A stretch of 20,533 bases of DNA from a virus (IMGVR_UViG_3300042448_001337:1-20533), one strand, 5' to 3'. Positions 6,869-14,725 are shown, numbered from the stretch's first letter. A program made the numbers and translations. Notes: generated from the sequence alone by a model not told the origin.

Positions 6869-8668
6869 ATGGCAAGAGAGAATTATCTGGATATTGAGAT
6901 TGACCTATCACGGGACTCCCTGTTTGACAAACTAGGTATTCAGCGACTTCAAGAATCATACATGAAGGACGACGAAACGTCTCCGCAACATCGGTTCGCT
7001 TTTGTTTCAAAGACGTTCGGTTCTAATCCTGCACATGCGCAGCGTCTATACGAATATGCGTCAAAGCACTGGTTGTCATATGCAACTCCGATCCTCTCGT
7101 TTGGTCGGTCGAAGCGTGGTATGCCAATCAGTTGTTTCCTAAACTTCATTGATGATACTGCGGAGGGTCTAGTTGAAAATCTTTCAGAAACTAACTGGTT
7201 GTCTATGCTTGGTGGCGGCGTTGGTATTGGTTTTGGTATTCGCGCCGCAGATGATAAGTCTACTGGTGTTATGCCTCATCTTCGCACTTATGATGCTTCT
7301 TCTATGGCTTACCGTCAAGGTCGCACTCGCCGTGGTTCTTATGCTGCTTATCTGGATATTTCTCACCCTGATGTTGGGCTATTTCTAGAAATGCGCAAGC
7401 CAACTGGCGACCCCAATATGCGGGCGCTCAATTTGCACCACGGAATCAATATCACCGACGACTTCATGCAAATCATCGAACGTTGTATGGCAGATGACGA
7501 TACAGATGATAGCTGGAATCTGACTGATCCAAAGTCGGGTGAAATTCGTGATACTGTTTCTGCTAAGGAACTTTGGCAGAAGATACTCGAACTTCGAATG
7601 ATGACAGGTGAGCCTTACATTCACTTTATCGATGCCTCGAACCGTGCGTTGCCAGATTTTCAAAAGGCCTTGGGTCTAAAGATACACCAGTCCAATCTTT
7701 GCTCTGAAATTATTCTTCCTACCGATAGAAAACGCACGGCTGTTTGTTGCTTGTCCTCAGTCAATCTAGAATATTATGATGCGTGGTCCAAGGACCCTCT
7801 GTTCTTGAAAGATATGGCAGAGATGCTTGACAATGTTCTTCAGTATTTCATTGATAATGCACCAAAGCAAGTTTCCAGAGCAATTTACTCGGCCAAGCGC
7901 GAACGTTCTATCGGTATTGGCGCTCTAGGCTTTCATGCTTATCTCCAGCGTAAGGGTGTTGCATGGGAGTCGGCAGTTGCTAAGGGTACCAATATGCGTA
8001 TCTTCAAGCACATTAAGACACGCTTAGATGTTGCTAACCTAGAACTAGGCACAGAACGCGGTGAAGCACCTGATGCTGCTGGTACGGGTCGTCGTTTCAG
8101 CCACATGCAAGCTATTGCGCCTAATGCATCTTCATCTATCATCATGGGTAATACAAGTCCATCGATTGAACCGTGGAGAGCCAACGCATATCGTCAAGAT
8201 ACATTATCGGGTTCATTTCTGAATAAGAATAAATACCTTGACGGAATCATTAAGTTTGAATCAGTAAACCAGAAAGATGGTTGGTATGACGAAGTTTGGT
8301 CTTCTATTATCGCCAATGATGGTTCGGTTCAACACCTTACTTGGATGGATACAACAACCAAGGAAGTCTATAAGACCTCCATGGAAATTGACCAACGGTG
8401 GGTCATTGAACATGCGGCAGACAGACAGAAGTTTATTGATCAGGCACAGTCTCTCAATCTATTCTTCCGTCCCGATGCAAATATCAAATATCTTCATGCT
8501 GTCCACTTCCTAGCATGGAAGCAGGGGTTAAAGACTTTATATTATTGCCGTTCAGAAAAACTCGGTAAGGCAGATAAGATTTCCAAGCGCATCGAACGAG
8601 ATGCAATTAAGGAAATTGACTTTAAAGCAATGATCGATGGCGATGCTTGCATAGCTTGCGAAGGATAA
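6869..8668 (+). CDS. nrdA: Ribonucleoside-diphosphate reductase, large (alpha) subunit
   Basis: 599 residues; ATG directly after the preceding TAA with AGGGA at 6857-6861. Catalyses NDP to dNDP reduction with NrdB. Visible residues: C89 (ISCFLN) and C293 or C294 (AVCCLSS) as the redox pair, N276-C278-E280 (SNLCSEI) as the active-site triad, Y558-Y559 (LYYCRS) for radical transfer, and C594/C597 (CIAC) near the C-terminus for reduction by glutaredoxin. It is about 160 residues shorter than E. coli NrdA and begins within the region after the ATP-cone, so the regulatory ATP-cone appears absent. The glutaredoxin gene follows in 4 nt. Confidence 0.96.
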   Translation: MARENYLDIEIDLSRDSLFDKLGIQRLQESYMKDDETSPQHRFAFVSKTFGSNPAHAQRLYEYASKHWLSYATPILSFGRSKRGMPISCFLNFIDDTAEGLVENLSETNWLSMLGGGVGIGFGIRAADDKSTGVMPHLRTYDASSMAYRQGRTRRGSYAAYLDISHPDVGLFLEMRKPTGDPNMRALNLHHGINITDDFMQIIERCMADDDTDDSWNLTDPKSGEIRDTVSAKELWQKILELRMMTGEPYIHFIDASNRALPDFQKALGLKIHQSNLCSEIILPTDRKRTAVCCLSSVNLEYYDAWSKDPLFLKDMAEMLDNVLQYFIDNAPKQVSRAIYSAKRERSIGIGALGFHAYLQRKGVAWESAVAKGTNMRIFKHIKTRLDVANLELGTERGEAPDAAGTGRRFSHMQAIAPNASSSIIMGNTSPSIEPWRANAYRQDTLSGSFLNKNKYLDGIIKFESVNQKDGWYDEVWSSIIANDGSVQHLTWMDTTTKEVYKTSMEIDQRWVIEHAADRQKFIDQAQSLNLFFRPDANIKYLHAVHFLAWKQGLKTLYYCRSEKLGKADKISKRIERDAIKEIDFKAMIDGDACIACEG

Positions 8669-8672
8669 GTAA

Positions 8673-8909
8673 ATGACACAATTGTTTGCACAAATAGTTT
8701 CAAAACCAGATTGCCCTTATTGCGTAAAAGCAAAAGAGTTTATGCAGGGTATGGACATTCAATATACCGAAATGGTAGTCGGAAAAGACTGCCTTTGGGA
8801 AGACATTACTGCACAACTTCCTAATGTGACCACTGTTCCACAGATTTGGATCAATGGTGAACATGTTGGTGGTTATGACGATCTTGTTAAGTGGGCCGCC
8901 GAAAATTGA
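8673..8909 (+). CDS. Glutaredoxin
   Basis: 78 residues, the normal size of a phage glutaredoxin. The active-site motif is C14PYC17, the cis-proline is in T54VP56, and the glutathione-binding GGYDDL is at 66-71. ATG 8673 has AAGG at 8661-8664 with 8 nt spacing. It would reduce the C-terminal cysteine pair of the ribonucleotide reductase large subunit encoded immediately upstream, using glutathione. Its last codons are followed or overlapped by the methyltransferase gene rather than by nrdB. Confidence 0.93.
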   Translation: MTQLFAQIVSKPDCPYCVKAKEFMQGMDIQYTEMVVGKDCLWEDITAQLPNVTTVPQIWINGEHVGGYDDLVKWAAEN

Positions 8910-8911
8910 TT

Positions 8912-9613
8912 TTGAATAAATGTGAGATATTAGCAGAGACTCCTATTGATTTAGACAATGGTTATTATTCTCCATTTGAAATACTCAGTGATTACAGAAA
9001 ACAAGATAATGACCATAGAAAATTAGTAGGTGGACCAATAGAACATTGGGATGAAATAGGAACTCATCATCTTGATATATTAAAGTCTCATGGACTACAA
9101 TCCAACATGAAAATACTAGATGTTGGTTGTGGTAGTATGAGAGTTGGTTGCAAATTAATCGAATATCTTGACCCTAATAATTATTATGGTATAGATGTTA
9201 ATCTAGGATTAGTTGAAGCTGGTCTTAATTACGAAGTTCCGAAATATAATTTACAGAATAAGATAACATCCGAAAATTTTATAATTACTGACGATTTTTC
9301 ATTTGAAGATTTTAATGTAAAGTTTGATTTTGGATTTGCCCATTCTGTATTTACTCATTTACATTACGATAAACTAAAATTATTTTTGTCTCGTTCTCAC
9401 AACCTATTCAATGATGATGCTAAACTTATAATTACTTTTTTATTTTCAGAAACACCGGATTTAGAATATAAAAAGGTTGAAATTGCCGAGCCATATAGAT
9501 ATAGTGAAGATATAGTATATGCTATTGCCGACGAGACTACTTGGCAAGTAGAAAAACTTTTCGATTCCACCTACGACCAGACTTACATGTTATTTACGAA
9601 AGCCAACAAATGA
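8912..9613 (+). CDS. SAM-dependent methyltransferase (class I), AT-rich insert
   Basis: About 233 residues. There is no ATG near the start; possible starts are TTG 8912 (chosen), TTG 8906 overlapping the glutaredoxin stop as TTGA, or GTG 8891. None has a strong ribosome site, so coupling is likely. Class I motifs are clear: ILDVGCGSMR (about 68-77) binds SAM and YGIDVN (D95) binds its ribose; FDFGFAHSVFTHL is the post-II motif. The substrate is unknown; the layout resembles small-molecule or sugar methyltransferases more than DNA methylases, as no DPPY-type motif is present. Base composition is roughly 30% GC in sampled lines against the mid-40s in nrdB, a sign of separate origin. It ends in an ATGA overlap with nrdB. 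Confidence 0.8.
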   Translation: MNKCEILAETPIDLDNGYYSPFEILSDYRKQDNDHRKLVGGPIEHWDEIGTHHLDILKSHGLQSNMKILDVGCGSMRVGCKLIEYLDPNNYYGIDVNLGLVEAGLNYEVPKYNLQNKITSENFIITDDFSFEDFNVKFDFGFAHSVFTHLHYDKLKLFLSRSHNLFNDDAKLIITFLFSETPDLEYKKVEIAEPYRYSEDIVYAIADETTWQVEKLFDSTYDQTYMLFTKANK

Positions 9614-10596
9614 CCAAACCTTCGATTACTCTTATGGATGAACGTTCTTATTTTAAGCCATTTAATTACCCGTGGGCATATGATGCCTGGTTGAAGCATG
9701 AACAATCCCACTGGCTTCATACAGAAGTTCCTATGATTGAAGATGTAAACGATTGGAAGAAACGTCTTACTGACGGCGAAAAGCATTTTCTCACTAACAT
9801 TTTTCGTTTCTTTACACAAGGTGATATCGATGTCGCGGGTGGTTATGTAAAGAACTATCTACCATATTTCCCTCAACCTGAAATCCGTATGATGTTGATG
9901 GGATTTGCAGCAAGGGAGGCTCTTCATGTCGCCGCTTACTCACACCTTATTGAGACGTTGGGTATGCCTGAAACAACGTATCAAGAATTCCTTGAATACG
10001 ACTCAATGCGGGCAAAACACGACTACTTTACAGATTTGTCGAATTCAAATGGCACAAAGGAATCTGTCGCCACTAACATTGCTGCATTTTCGGCGTTCAC
10101 TGAAGGTATGCAGTTGTTCTCGTCCTTCATCATGCTCCTCAACTTCCCTCGTCACGGGAAAATGAAGGGAATGGGACAGATCGTTACTTGGTCAATCGTT
10201 GATGAAACAATGCATGCCGAGTCGATGATTAAGTTGTTCCGTGCATATGTTGAAGAGAATAGAGATATATGGAACGACGAACTAAAGTCTAGCATATATA
10301 CTATTGCCGAGAAAATGGTAGACCTGGAAGACAAGTTTATTGAACTTTCATTCTCCATGGGAGCTATGGAAGATTTGACGGAAGATGATGTTAAAAAGTA
10401 TATTCGTTACATTTGCGACCGTAGATTGATTAGTCTTGGTCTTAAAGGTATCTTTAAAGTAAAGAAGAATCCTCTACCATGGGTTGAAGAAATGATCAAT
10501 GCGCCTACTCATACCAACTTCTTTGAAAATCGTGCTACCGATTATGCCAAGGGCGCTCTATCTGGTACATGGGAAAGTGTTTGGGGAGCTGCATAA
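9610..10596 (+). CDS. nrdB: Ribonucleoside-diphosphate reductase, small (beta) subunit
   Basis: 328 residues from ATG 9610, overlapping the methyltransferase stop; an upstream in-frame extension lies inside that gene. Carries the diiron-tyrosyl radical cofactor for NrdA. Diiron ligands can be placed as D72 (GDIDV), E103 and H106 (REALHVAAY), E165 (FTEGM), E199 and H202 (DETMH). The radical tyrosine is Y110, four residues after H106 as in class Ia R2 proteins. Length is close to the usual R2 (340-390). No strong ribosome site precedes it, so its level may depend on translation of the inserted methyltransferase gene. The next small gene overlaps as TAATG. Confidence 0.95.
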   Translation: MTKPSITLMDERSYFKPFNYPWAYDAWLKHEQSHWLHTEVPMIEDVNDWKKRLTDGEKHFLTNIFRFFTQGDIDVAGGYVKNYLPYFPQPEIRMMLMGFAAREALHVAAYSHLIETLGMPETTYQEFLEYDSMRAKHDYFTDLSNSNGTKESVATNIAAFSAFTEGMQLFSSFIMLLNFPRHGKMKGMGQIVTWSIVDETMHAESMIKLFRAYVEENRDIWNDELKSSIYTIAEKMVDLEDKFIELSFSMGAMEDLTEDDVKKYIRYICDRRLISLGLKGIFKVKKNPLPWVEEMINAPTHTNFFENRATDYAKGALSGTWESVWGAA

Positions 10597-10748
10597 TGGA
10601 AGAACAGGAATGCTTTTCATGTGATGCCGTGTTTTTGGTGGAGCATGAATTGGATGAAGAATACTACAAAACTAAATACTGTCCGTTTTGTGGAACCAAG
10701 ATAGCCGAAGAAGACCTCGAGTTTGATGACTGGGACGAGGACGAATAA
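10596..10748 (+). CDS. 50-residue zinc-ribbon microprotein
   Basis: ATG 10596 shares its A with the nrdB stop (TAATG). The 50-residue product has two CxxC knuckles, C6FSC9 and C29PFC32-GTK, the standard spacing of a rubredoxin-like zinc ribbon, followed by a very acidic tail (EEDLEFDDWDEDE). It should bind one zinc ion and act in protein or nucleic-acid contacts. The function is unknown. Tight coupling to nrdB suggests co-expression but does not prove a link to ribonucleotide reduction. Confidence 0.75.
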   Translation: MEEQECFSCDAVFLVEHELDEEYYKTKYCPFCGTKIAEEDLEFDDWDEDE

Positions 10749-10751
10749 ATA
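10744..10751 (+). promoter_or_regulatory. Possible T4-type late promoter (AATAAATAG)
   Basis: AATAAATA followed by G matches the T4 late box TATAAATA at seven of eight positions. It overlaps the stop of the zinc-ribbon gene and sits 21 nt before the next ATG. Three other boxes of the same kind occur in this window, all next to gene starts. Confidence 0.35.
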
Positions 10752-10771
10752 GTTCACACTCGGAGTGAACT
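10751..10771 (+). promoter_or_regulatory. Hairpin holding the ribosome-binding site of the GIY-YIG gene
   Basis: Perfect 7-bp arms AGTTCAC (10751-10757) and GTGAACT (10765-10771) enclose a 7-nt loop ACTCGGA. The GGAG ribosome site (10762-10765) runs through the loop into the stem, and the ATG starts 2 nt after the hairpin. Such a structure can control translation, or bind a repressor protein as in T4 gp43 or RegA operators. Confidence 0.5.
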
Positions 10772-10772
10772 A

Positions 10773-11126
10773 ATGGTTATTAAAAAGAAGAAGCCGTTGC
10801 CAAAGAAAGTGCATAGAGTTTATTGCACCTACTTTGACGACGGCAAATACTATATTGGTTATTCATGTAAGACTGATAAACTATTTGAAAAATATTTTGG
10901 TAGTTCTACATATGTTACTAACTATGAAGGCGAAATGCGTAAAGAAGTTGTTGCAGAATATGCCGGCAAATCTCACGCAAAAGCAGTCGAGCATATTCTA
11001 CAATGGGAGTATCGATTTGATGATCGGTGTATCAATGACATGTGGAATGTTAGATTACGACTATCGCACTTGAAAGAATTAAAGTTACCTGACTGGAGAC
11101 CTGGATGTTTTTCGCAGCCCTCTTGA
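10773..11126 (+). CDS. GIY-YIG family nuclease-like protein
   Basis: 117 residues. After a basic start (MVIKKKKPLPKK), residues 15-45 read HRVYCTYFDDGKYYIGYSC then KYFGSS. This gives the two short GIY-YIG strands (VYC and YIG), the lysine/tyrosine segment and the KYFGSS block seen in phage stand-alone GIY-YIG proteins. E79 in QWEYR and N92 are candidates for the catalytic glutamate and asparagine. It is one domain without an obvious DNA-recognition module, so it may be a homing endonuclease remnant or a host-DNA nuclease. Translation may be controlled by the hairpin over its ribosome site. Its 3' end overlaps the next gene by 22 nt. Confidence 0.65.
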   Translation: MVIKKKKPLPKKVHRVYCTYFDDGKYYIGYSCKTDKLFEKYFGSSTYVTNYEGEMRKEVVAEYAGKSHAKAVEHILQWEYRFDDRCINDMWNVRLRLSHLKELKLPDWRPGCFSQPS

Positions 11127-12076
11127 TGCTGGTAGCACTAGCGATTACTAGTGTAGCTGGTTATTTTTCTATATTAGGCTTGATGGCCATCTTTCCTGCT
11201 TCACCTATTGCAATCGCTGCTATGGGTATTGTCCTAGAACTAGCTAAACTTGTGACAGCAAGTTGGGTGTATCGTAACTGGAAGATTGCTAACAGACTAT
11301 TGAAGACATACTTTACGATAGCAGTGGTAGTCTTGTCGTTCATCACCAGCATGGGTGTGTTCGGCTATCTAAGTAAAGCGCATATTGAACACACCACAGT
11401 TGGCGGTTCAGCACAATTACAGATTGCACAACTAGAAAGTCAGAAGACTTCGGCTGAAAGGAGACTAAAGAATGCGCAAACATCTTTGGATACTCTGGAC
11501 AGACTCACTACTGGCGAAAATATCCTCGATGCTAACTTCATTAGAAATCGACAAAAGAGGGAACGTGCGGCGCTCAATAAAGAAATTGAGGGTGCAACTA
11601 CAAACATTGAGACTATTGAGACTAATCTCATACCGCTCAAAACAGAGAACCTCATACTCGAAGCGGAAGTAGGACCAATCAAATATGTAGCGGAACTATT
11701 CTATGGTAGTGGTGATAATGCCACCATCGACAAGGCCGTCCGTATGATGATTATCATTCTTATCTTTGTTTTTGACCCGCTGGCAATTCTTTTGATAATT
11801 GCAGCAAATATGACATTTTTAGGGTTGACAAAACGAGAAGAATCAGATATAGTGAATATTGTCTCAGTTGAAGTGGATGAACCGAAAGCTCCAACCGAGA
11901 CGCCAAAAGCTAAGAAAACACGTAAGCAGAAACCAAAAGCCCTCATACCAGAAGTTCCAGACTTCTTTCAGTTTGAGAAGCATGGTTCTACTCATGATGT
12001 TTCTATGCCAGACCCTCCTCGCAAAAATGCAAGAGGTCAAATTATAGTCGATGAAAAAAATATTAGGAGAATGTGA
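11105..12076 (+). CDS. Four-helix membrane protein with a central coiled coil
   Basis: 323 residues, ATG 11105 inside the end of the GIY-YIG gene. Hydrophobic helices lie at about 2-27, 34-57, 66-90 and 213-238. Residues 100-190 are a long polar coiled coil (QLESQKTSAERRLKNAQ, then NKEIEGATTNIETIE). The C-terminus from 240 is soluble, with a Lys/Pro-rich linker. Similar proteins are common in marine T4-like phages and remind me of DUF4407-type membrane proteins. The function is unknown. The coiled coil is probably outside the membrane with both ends inside, which is inference. A promoter-like element lies within the gene near its end. Confidence 0.7.
   Translation: MFFAALLMLVALAITSVAGYFSILGLMAIFPASPIAIAAMGIVLELAKLVTASWVYRNWKIANRLLKTYFTIAVVVLSFITSMGVFGYLSKAHIEHTTVGGSAQLQIAQLESQKTSAERRLKNAQTSLDTLDRLTTGENILDANFIRNRQKRERAALNKEIEGATTNIETIETNLIPLKTENLILEAEVGPIKYVAELFYGSGDNATIDKAVRMMIIILIFVFDPLAILLIIAANMTFLGLTKREESDIVNIVSVEVDEPKAPTETPKAKKTRKQKPKALIPEVPDFFQFEKHGSTHDVSMPDPPRKNARGQIIVDEKNIRRM
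11825..11853 (+). promoter_or_regulatory. Intragenic sigma70-type promoter candidate
   Basis: TTGACA (11825-11830) and TATAGT (11848-11853) are 17 nt apart. Both sides match the primase promoter (GGG before the -35, GAAT after the -10). It lies inside the membrane-protein gene and would drive the DUF2693 gene with a leader of about 220 nt. Chance occurrence in coding DNA cannot be excluded. Confidence 0.4.
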
Positions 12077-12077
12077 A

Positions 12078-12344
12078 ATGATGACCGACGTTGAAGCAAT
12101 GCGCGAAGACCTTACAAACAATCTTCGTGCTAAGGTAGGCACAGTTACTTTTACGAAGCAGAATGGTGATGAGCGGGTAATGCGTTGCACCCTACAAGAA
12201 TCGGTATTACCAAAGCAAACCGATCTCGAAGAATCAATTCAGAAAAAGGGTCCTACTGATTCGCTGGCCGTATGGGACCTCGATAAGAATGCATGGCGTT
12301 CTTTTCGCTATGATACTGTAATTTCAGTAAAATTTGAGGGTTGA
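12078..12344 (+). CDS. DUF2693 SH3-barrel-like phage protein
   Basis: 88 residues from ATG 12078, with AGGAGA at 12065-12070 (7 nt spacing); ATG 12081 is a second possible start. The pattern KVGTVTFTKQNGDERVMRCTL, then SLAVWDLDKNAWRSFRYDTV, matches my memory of the DUF2693 family, small SH3-like beta-barrels frequent in T4-like phages. These proteins have no established reaction. The WD and WRSFR strand is the most conserved part. It begins just after the membrane-protein stop, and the next promoter starts inside its last codons. Confidence 0.75.
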   Translation: MMTDVEAMREDLTNNLRAKVGTVTFTKQNGDERVMRCTLQESVLPKQTDLEESIQKKGPTDSLAVWDLDKNAWRSFRYDTVISVKFEG

Positions 12345-12369
12345 CAAATACCTTGATATATCGTATAAT
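12341..12369 (+). promoter_or_regulatory. Perfect-consensus sigma70 promoter
   Basis: TTGACA (12341-12346), 17 nt, then TATAAT (12364-12369): full consensus in both boxes. An inverted repeat ATATATC (12356-12362)/GATATAT (12372-12378) is centred on the -10 box, a good place for an operator. Initiation near 12376 leaves a short leader with AAGGAG (12383-12388) and ATG 12394. Confidence 0.85.
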
Positions 12370-12393
12370 GAGATATATTGACAAGGAGTGATT

Positions 12394-13512
12394 ATGTATA
12401 AACTTAAGGTACCTGTTGCTGAGTCGAAGTTCGTCGGTGTCGAGCCTATCTGGGCCGATAGTTACGAACCTGTAAACTATCAAAGCGAATTTAGCAATGC
12501 TCTTAACTGGTATAACTATATTGTAGATGCCAAAGACTGCCGCGCTTTTCTTACTGATTGGTTCAAAGCCGATAAAGAGAAGCTAAAGGCTGTCAGTCAG
12601 GTACCAGATAAGTTTCTACCTAGAACCTATGCCAACACGGCTCGAATTGCCATGCGTGGTTTCCCAGTAAGCGAGGTTCACCAGAACCGCATCTGGGAAA
12701 AGATTCAGGAAGTGGCAAACAAGCGCATCAAGTCAGATGACGATGATGAGCCTGTTGCCTCTCCTGTGATCAAGGTAGTCAAGCCCGTTAAACTGGCTTC
12801 TACCTACATCTTGTCTCTTGTAAATGATGAAATCGAAAATCTTATCACTGGCGAAGACAATAAGAACATGGCTCAAATTCTAATGCCATATAAGATGAAT
12901 GATAAGCAGTATGCGGCTTGTGCTGATAAGCTCCAGCCTCTTCTGGCAGAATATTCAGAAGTTCTGGAACTTCGTCGGACAGATAGAAAGACTTTGACCG
13001 AAGAACAGATTGAGTTCATGGATTCTTTCCCGTTCCCTGGTATCACACTCATCAAGAAGATTGTCCAGCTTATCGAAGGTTATGTCAATGACCTCAAGAA
13101 GGCTTATGTTAGTAAGCAAGTTGCCAAGGTTCGCAGTAAGAAGCCCAAAGATAAAACTAAACTGGTACGGGCAGTCAAGTTCTTGGTAGAAGACCCTAAG
13201 TTCGGCAAGAGCGTTGACCCCATCAACCTTCTTAACTGTAGTGAAGTCTGGGCGTTCGATACAAAGACCCGCAAGATTTCCAAGTATTATAGTCCAGTCG
13301 GTGGTGGCATCACTGTAAAGGGTGCATCTCTCGTGGGTTATGATGAGGCCATGTCCAGTTGCAAATTGCTTCGAAAGCCAGAAGAACAGATTCCTGCATT
13401 TTCTGCGACCGCTAAAAAAGACTTGACAAAATGGTATTCTTCTGTTAAAAGTAAGAATGCGAATGTGCGCCCTCGACTCACGGCAACAACTTTAATTTTG
13501 AAAGTCTTTTAA
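12394..13512 (+). CDS. Conserved phage protein of unknown function, strongly expressed
   Basis: 372 residues from ATG 12394, which has a full AAGGAG box 5 nt upstream; a GTG at 12388 overlaps that box. It follows a perfect-consensus promoter, so strong early expression is expected. The N-terminal half is helical and polar. An acidic DDDD cluster near 120 leads to a VIKVVKPVKL linker, a helical middle, and a C-terminal beta-rich domain with SEVWAFDTKTRKISKYYSP, ITVKGASLVGYD and KLLRKPEEQI. I recall related proteins in T4-like phages without function. No catalytic motif is visible. The lysine-rich middle could contact nucleic acid. Confidence 0.75.
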   Translation: MYKLKVPVAESKFVGVEPIWADSYEPVNYQSEFSNALNWYNYIVDAKDCRAFLTDWFKADKEKLKAVSQVPDKFLPRTYANTARIAMRGFPVSEVHQNRIWEKIQEVANKRIKSDDDDEPVASPVIKVVKPVKLASTYILSLVNDEIENLITGEDNKNMAQILMPYKMNDKQYAACADKLQPLLAEYSEVLELRRTDRKTLTEEQIEFMDSFPFPGITLIKKIVQLIEGYVNDLKKAYVSKQVAKVRSKKPKDKTKLVRAVKFLVEDPKFGKSVDPINLLNCSEVWAFDTKTRKISKYYSPVGGGITVKGASLVGYDEAMSSCKLLRKPEEQIPAFSATAKKDLTKWYSSVKSKNANVRPRLTATTLILKVF

Positions 13513-13847
13513 TGTCAGATAATGATAACATTACATATCTTCGACCTCGTTCGGCGCCGCCCACGAAAGAAGATTTGGAATCCTACAATTACTTTCTTGA
13601 AGGTGCTACCGAATATTCTGCATATCAGGACGCTGAGGCTTTTGCCCATGCTTGTCTGAATGGCATTTTGAGGGCCGTAGACAAGAAGTTGGGTAAGTTG
13701 AATGACAACTTTAACGGCGATTGTGCCGTTATTGCTGTTATGATTCAAGGCATGTATATGCGTCAAGCTGGCGTCCACTGTCCAGAAATAAATCTTCTGG
13801 ATGACATTCGCGAAGTCTTAACTAAAAGCAAGGGTGAAAGCGAATGA
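13512..13847 (+). CDS. Small phage protein of unknown function
   Basis: 111 residues; the ATG shares a base with the preceding stop (TAATG) and lacks a clear ribosome site, so it is probably translationally coupled. Mostly helical: a proline-containing N-terminus (YLRPRSAPPTKEDLE), then helices around DAEAFAHACLNGILRAVDKK and CAVIAVMIQGMYMRQAG. Two cysteines (C48 and C71 approximately) are not in a metal motif. It overlaps the rnh-type nuclease gene by ATGA. The family is not recognised. Confidence 0.7.
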   Translation: MSDNDNITYLRPRSAPPTKEDLESYNYFLEGATEYSAYQDAEAFAHACLNGILRAVDKKLGKLNDNFNGDCAVIAVMIQGMYMRQAGVHCPEINLLDDIREVLTKSKGESE

Positions 13848-14725
13848 TTGTAGTAGATTTTAATCAAGTTGCAATTAGCAATATGATGGCAGAACTTGGT
13901 GGTCGCCGTGATGTAGAGGTCAATCTACCTCTGATACGCCACATGATTATCAATTCAATCCGTTCTTATAAGCGTAAGTTCGGACCAGAGTTTGGCGAGA
14001 TTGTTATTGCATGTGATAATCGCCACTACTGGCGCCGTCAGTTCTTCCCTAACTACAAGGCTAATCGTAAGAAGAACCGCGCCGATAGTGGCTTTGATTG
14101 GAATTCCATCTTCGAAGCATTGCACCAGGTTCGTGCTGAATTGTCAGAACACTTTCCGTATCCTGTCATCGATGTTGACGGCGCAGAAGCAGATGATGTA
14201 ATAGGTGTTTTGGCTGAATATAGTCAGACTTCGAATGTCGATGGCCTTCTGCCCAGTGCAGAGCCGTTTCTCGTTCTTTCTGGTGACCATGACTTCAATC
14301 AGTTACAGAAATGGTCCAACGTCAAGCAGTATGCTCCGGTTCAAAAGAAGTTTGTTAAGATAACAGAGACGCCTGCCGCTGTTCTTATGGAACACATTAT
14401 CATGGGCGATAAGGGTGACGGTGTTCCTAACATCCTATCAGACGATGATACTTTTGTCACTGGTTCACGCCAGCGTCCCATGAAGAAAGATAAGGTTGCT
14501 CAGTGGAAGCACCAGAAGCCAGAAGACTTCATCACTAGCGATGAGATGTGGCGCAACTTTCAGCGCAACCGCGAACTGGTCGACCTGTCGCGTATTCCTG
14601 AAGACATCAAAAATGATGTTATAGATAGTTACGAGAAGCAGAAAGGTGGCGACCGCAGTGGTCTTCTAAACTACTTTATTGCAAATCGTATGAAGCAGAT
14701 GATTGATTTGATCGATGAATTTTAA
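13844..14725 (+). CDS. rnh: T4 RNase H-type 5'-3' exonuclease
   Basis: 293 residues, close to T4 Rnh (305). It removes RNA primers from lagging strands and belongs to the FEN/5' nuclease family. Metal-binding acids are in the expected places: D5 (VVDFN), D58 (ACDNRHYWR), E115-D117-D118 (GAEADDVIG), D148 and D150 (SGDHDF), and D189 and D192 in MGDKGDGVPN, the helix-hairpin-helix region. R64-R65 and YKANRKKNR form the bridge region. AGGG at 13831-13834 precedes the ATG. It pairs logically with the primase gene upstream. The 3' end overlaps the cytidylyltransferase gene by 11 nt. Confidence 0.92.
   Translation: MIVVDFNQVAISNMMAELGGRRDVEVNLPLIRHMIINSIRSYKRKFGPEFGEIVIACDNRHYWRRQFFPNYKANRKKNRADSGFDWNSIFEALHQVRAELSEHFPYPVIDVDGAEADDVIGVLAEYSQTSNVDGLLPSAEPFLVLSGDHDFNQLQKWSNVKQYAPVQKKFVKITETPAAVLMEHIIMGDKGDGVPNILSDDDTFVTGSRQRPMKKDKVAQWKHQKPEDFITSDEMWRNFQRNRELVDLSRIPEDIKNDVIDSYEKQKGGDRSGLLNYFIANRMKQMIDLIDEF

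Noticed and set aside
13423-13450. TTGACA with TAAAAG before the 13512 gene
   Set aside because: The -10 match is weak and the element lies in coding DNA; coupling by TAATG explains expression of the next gene.
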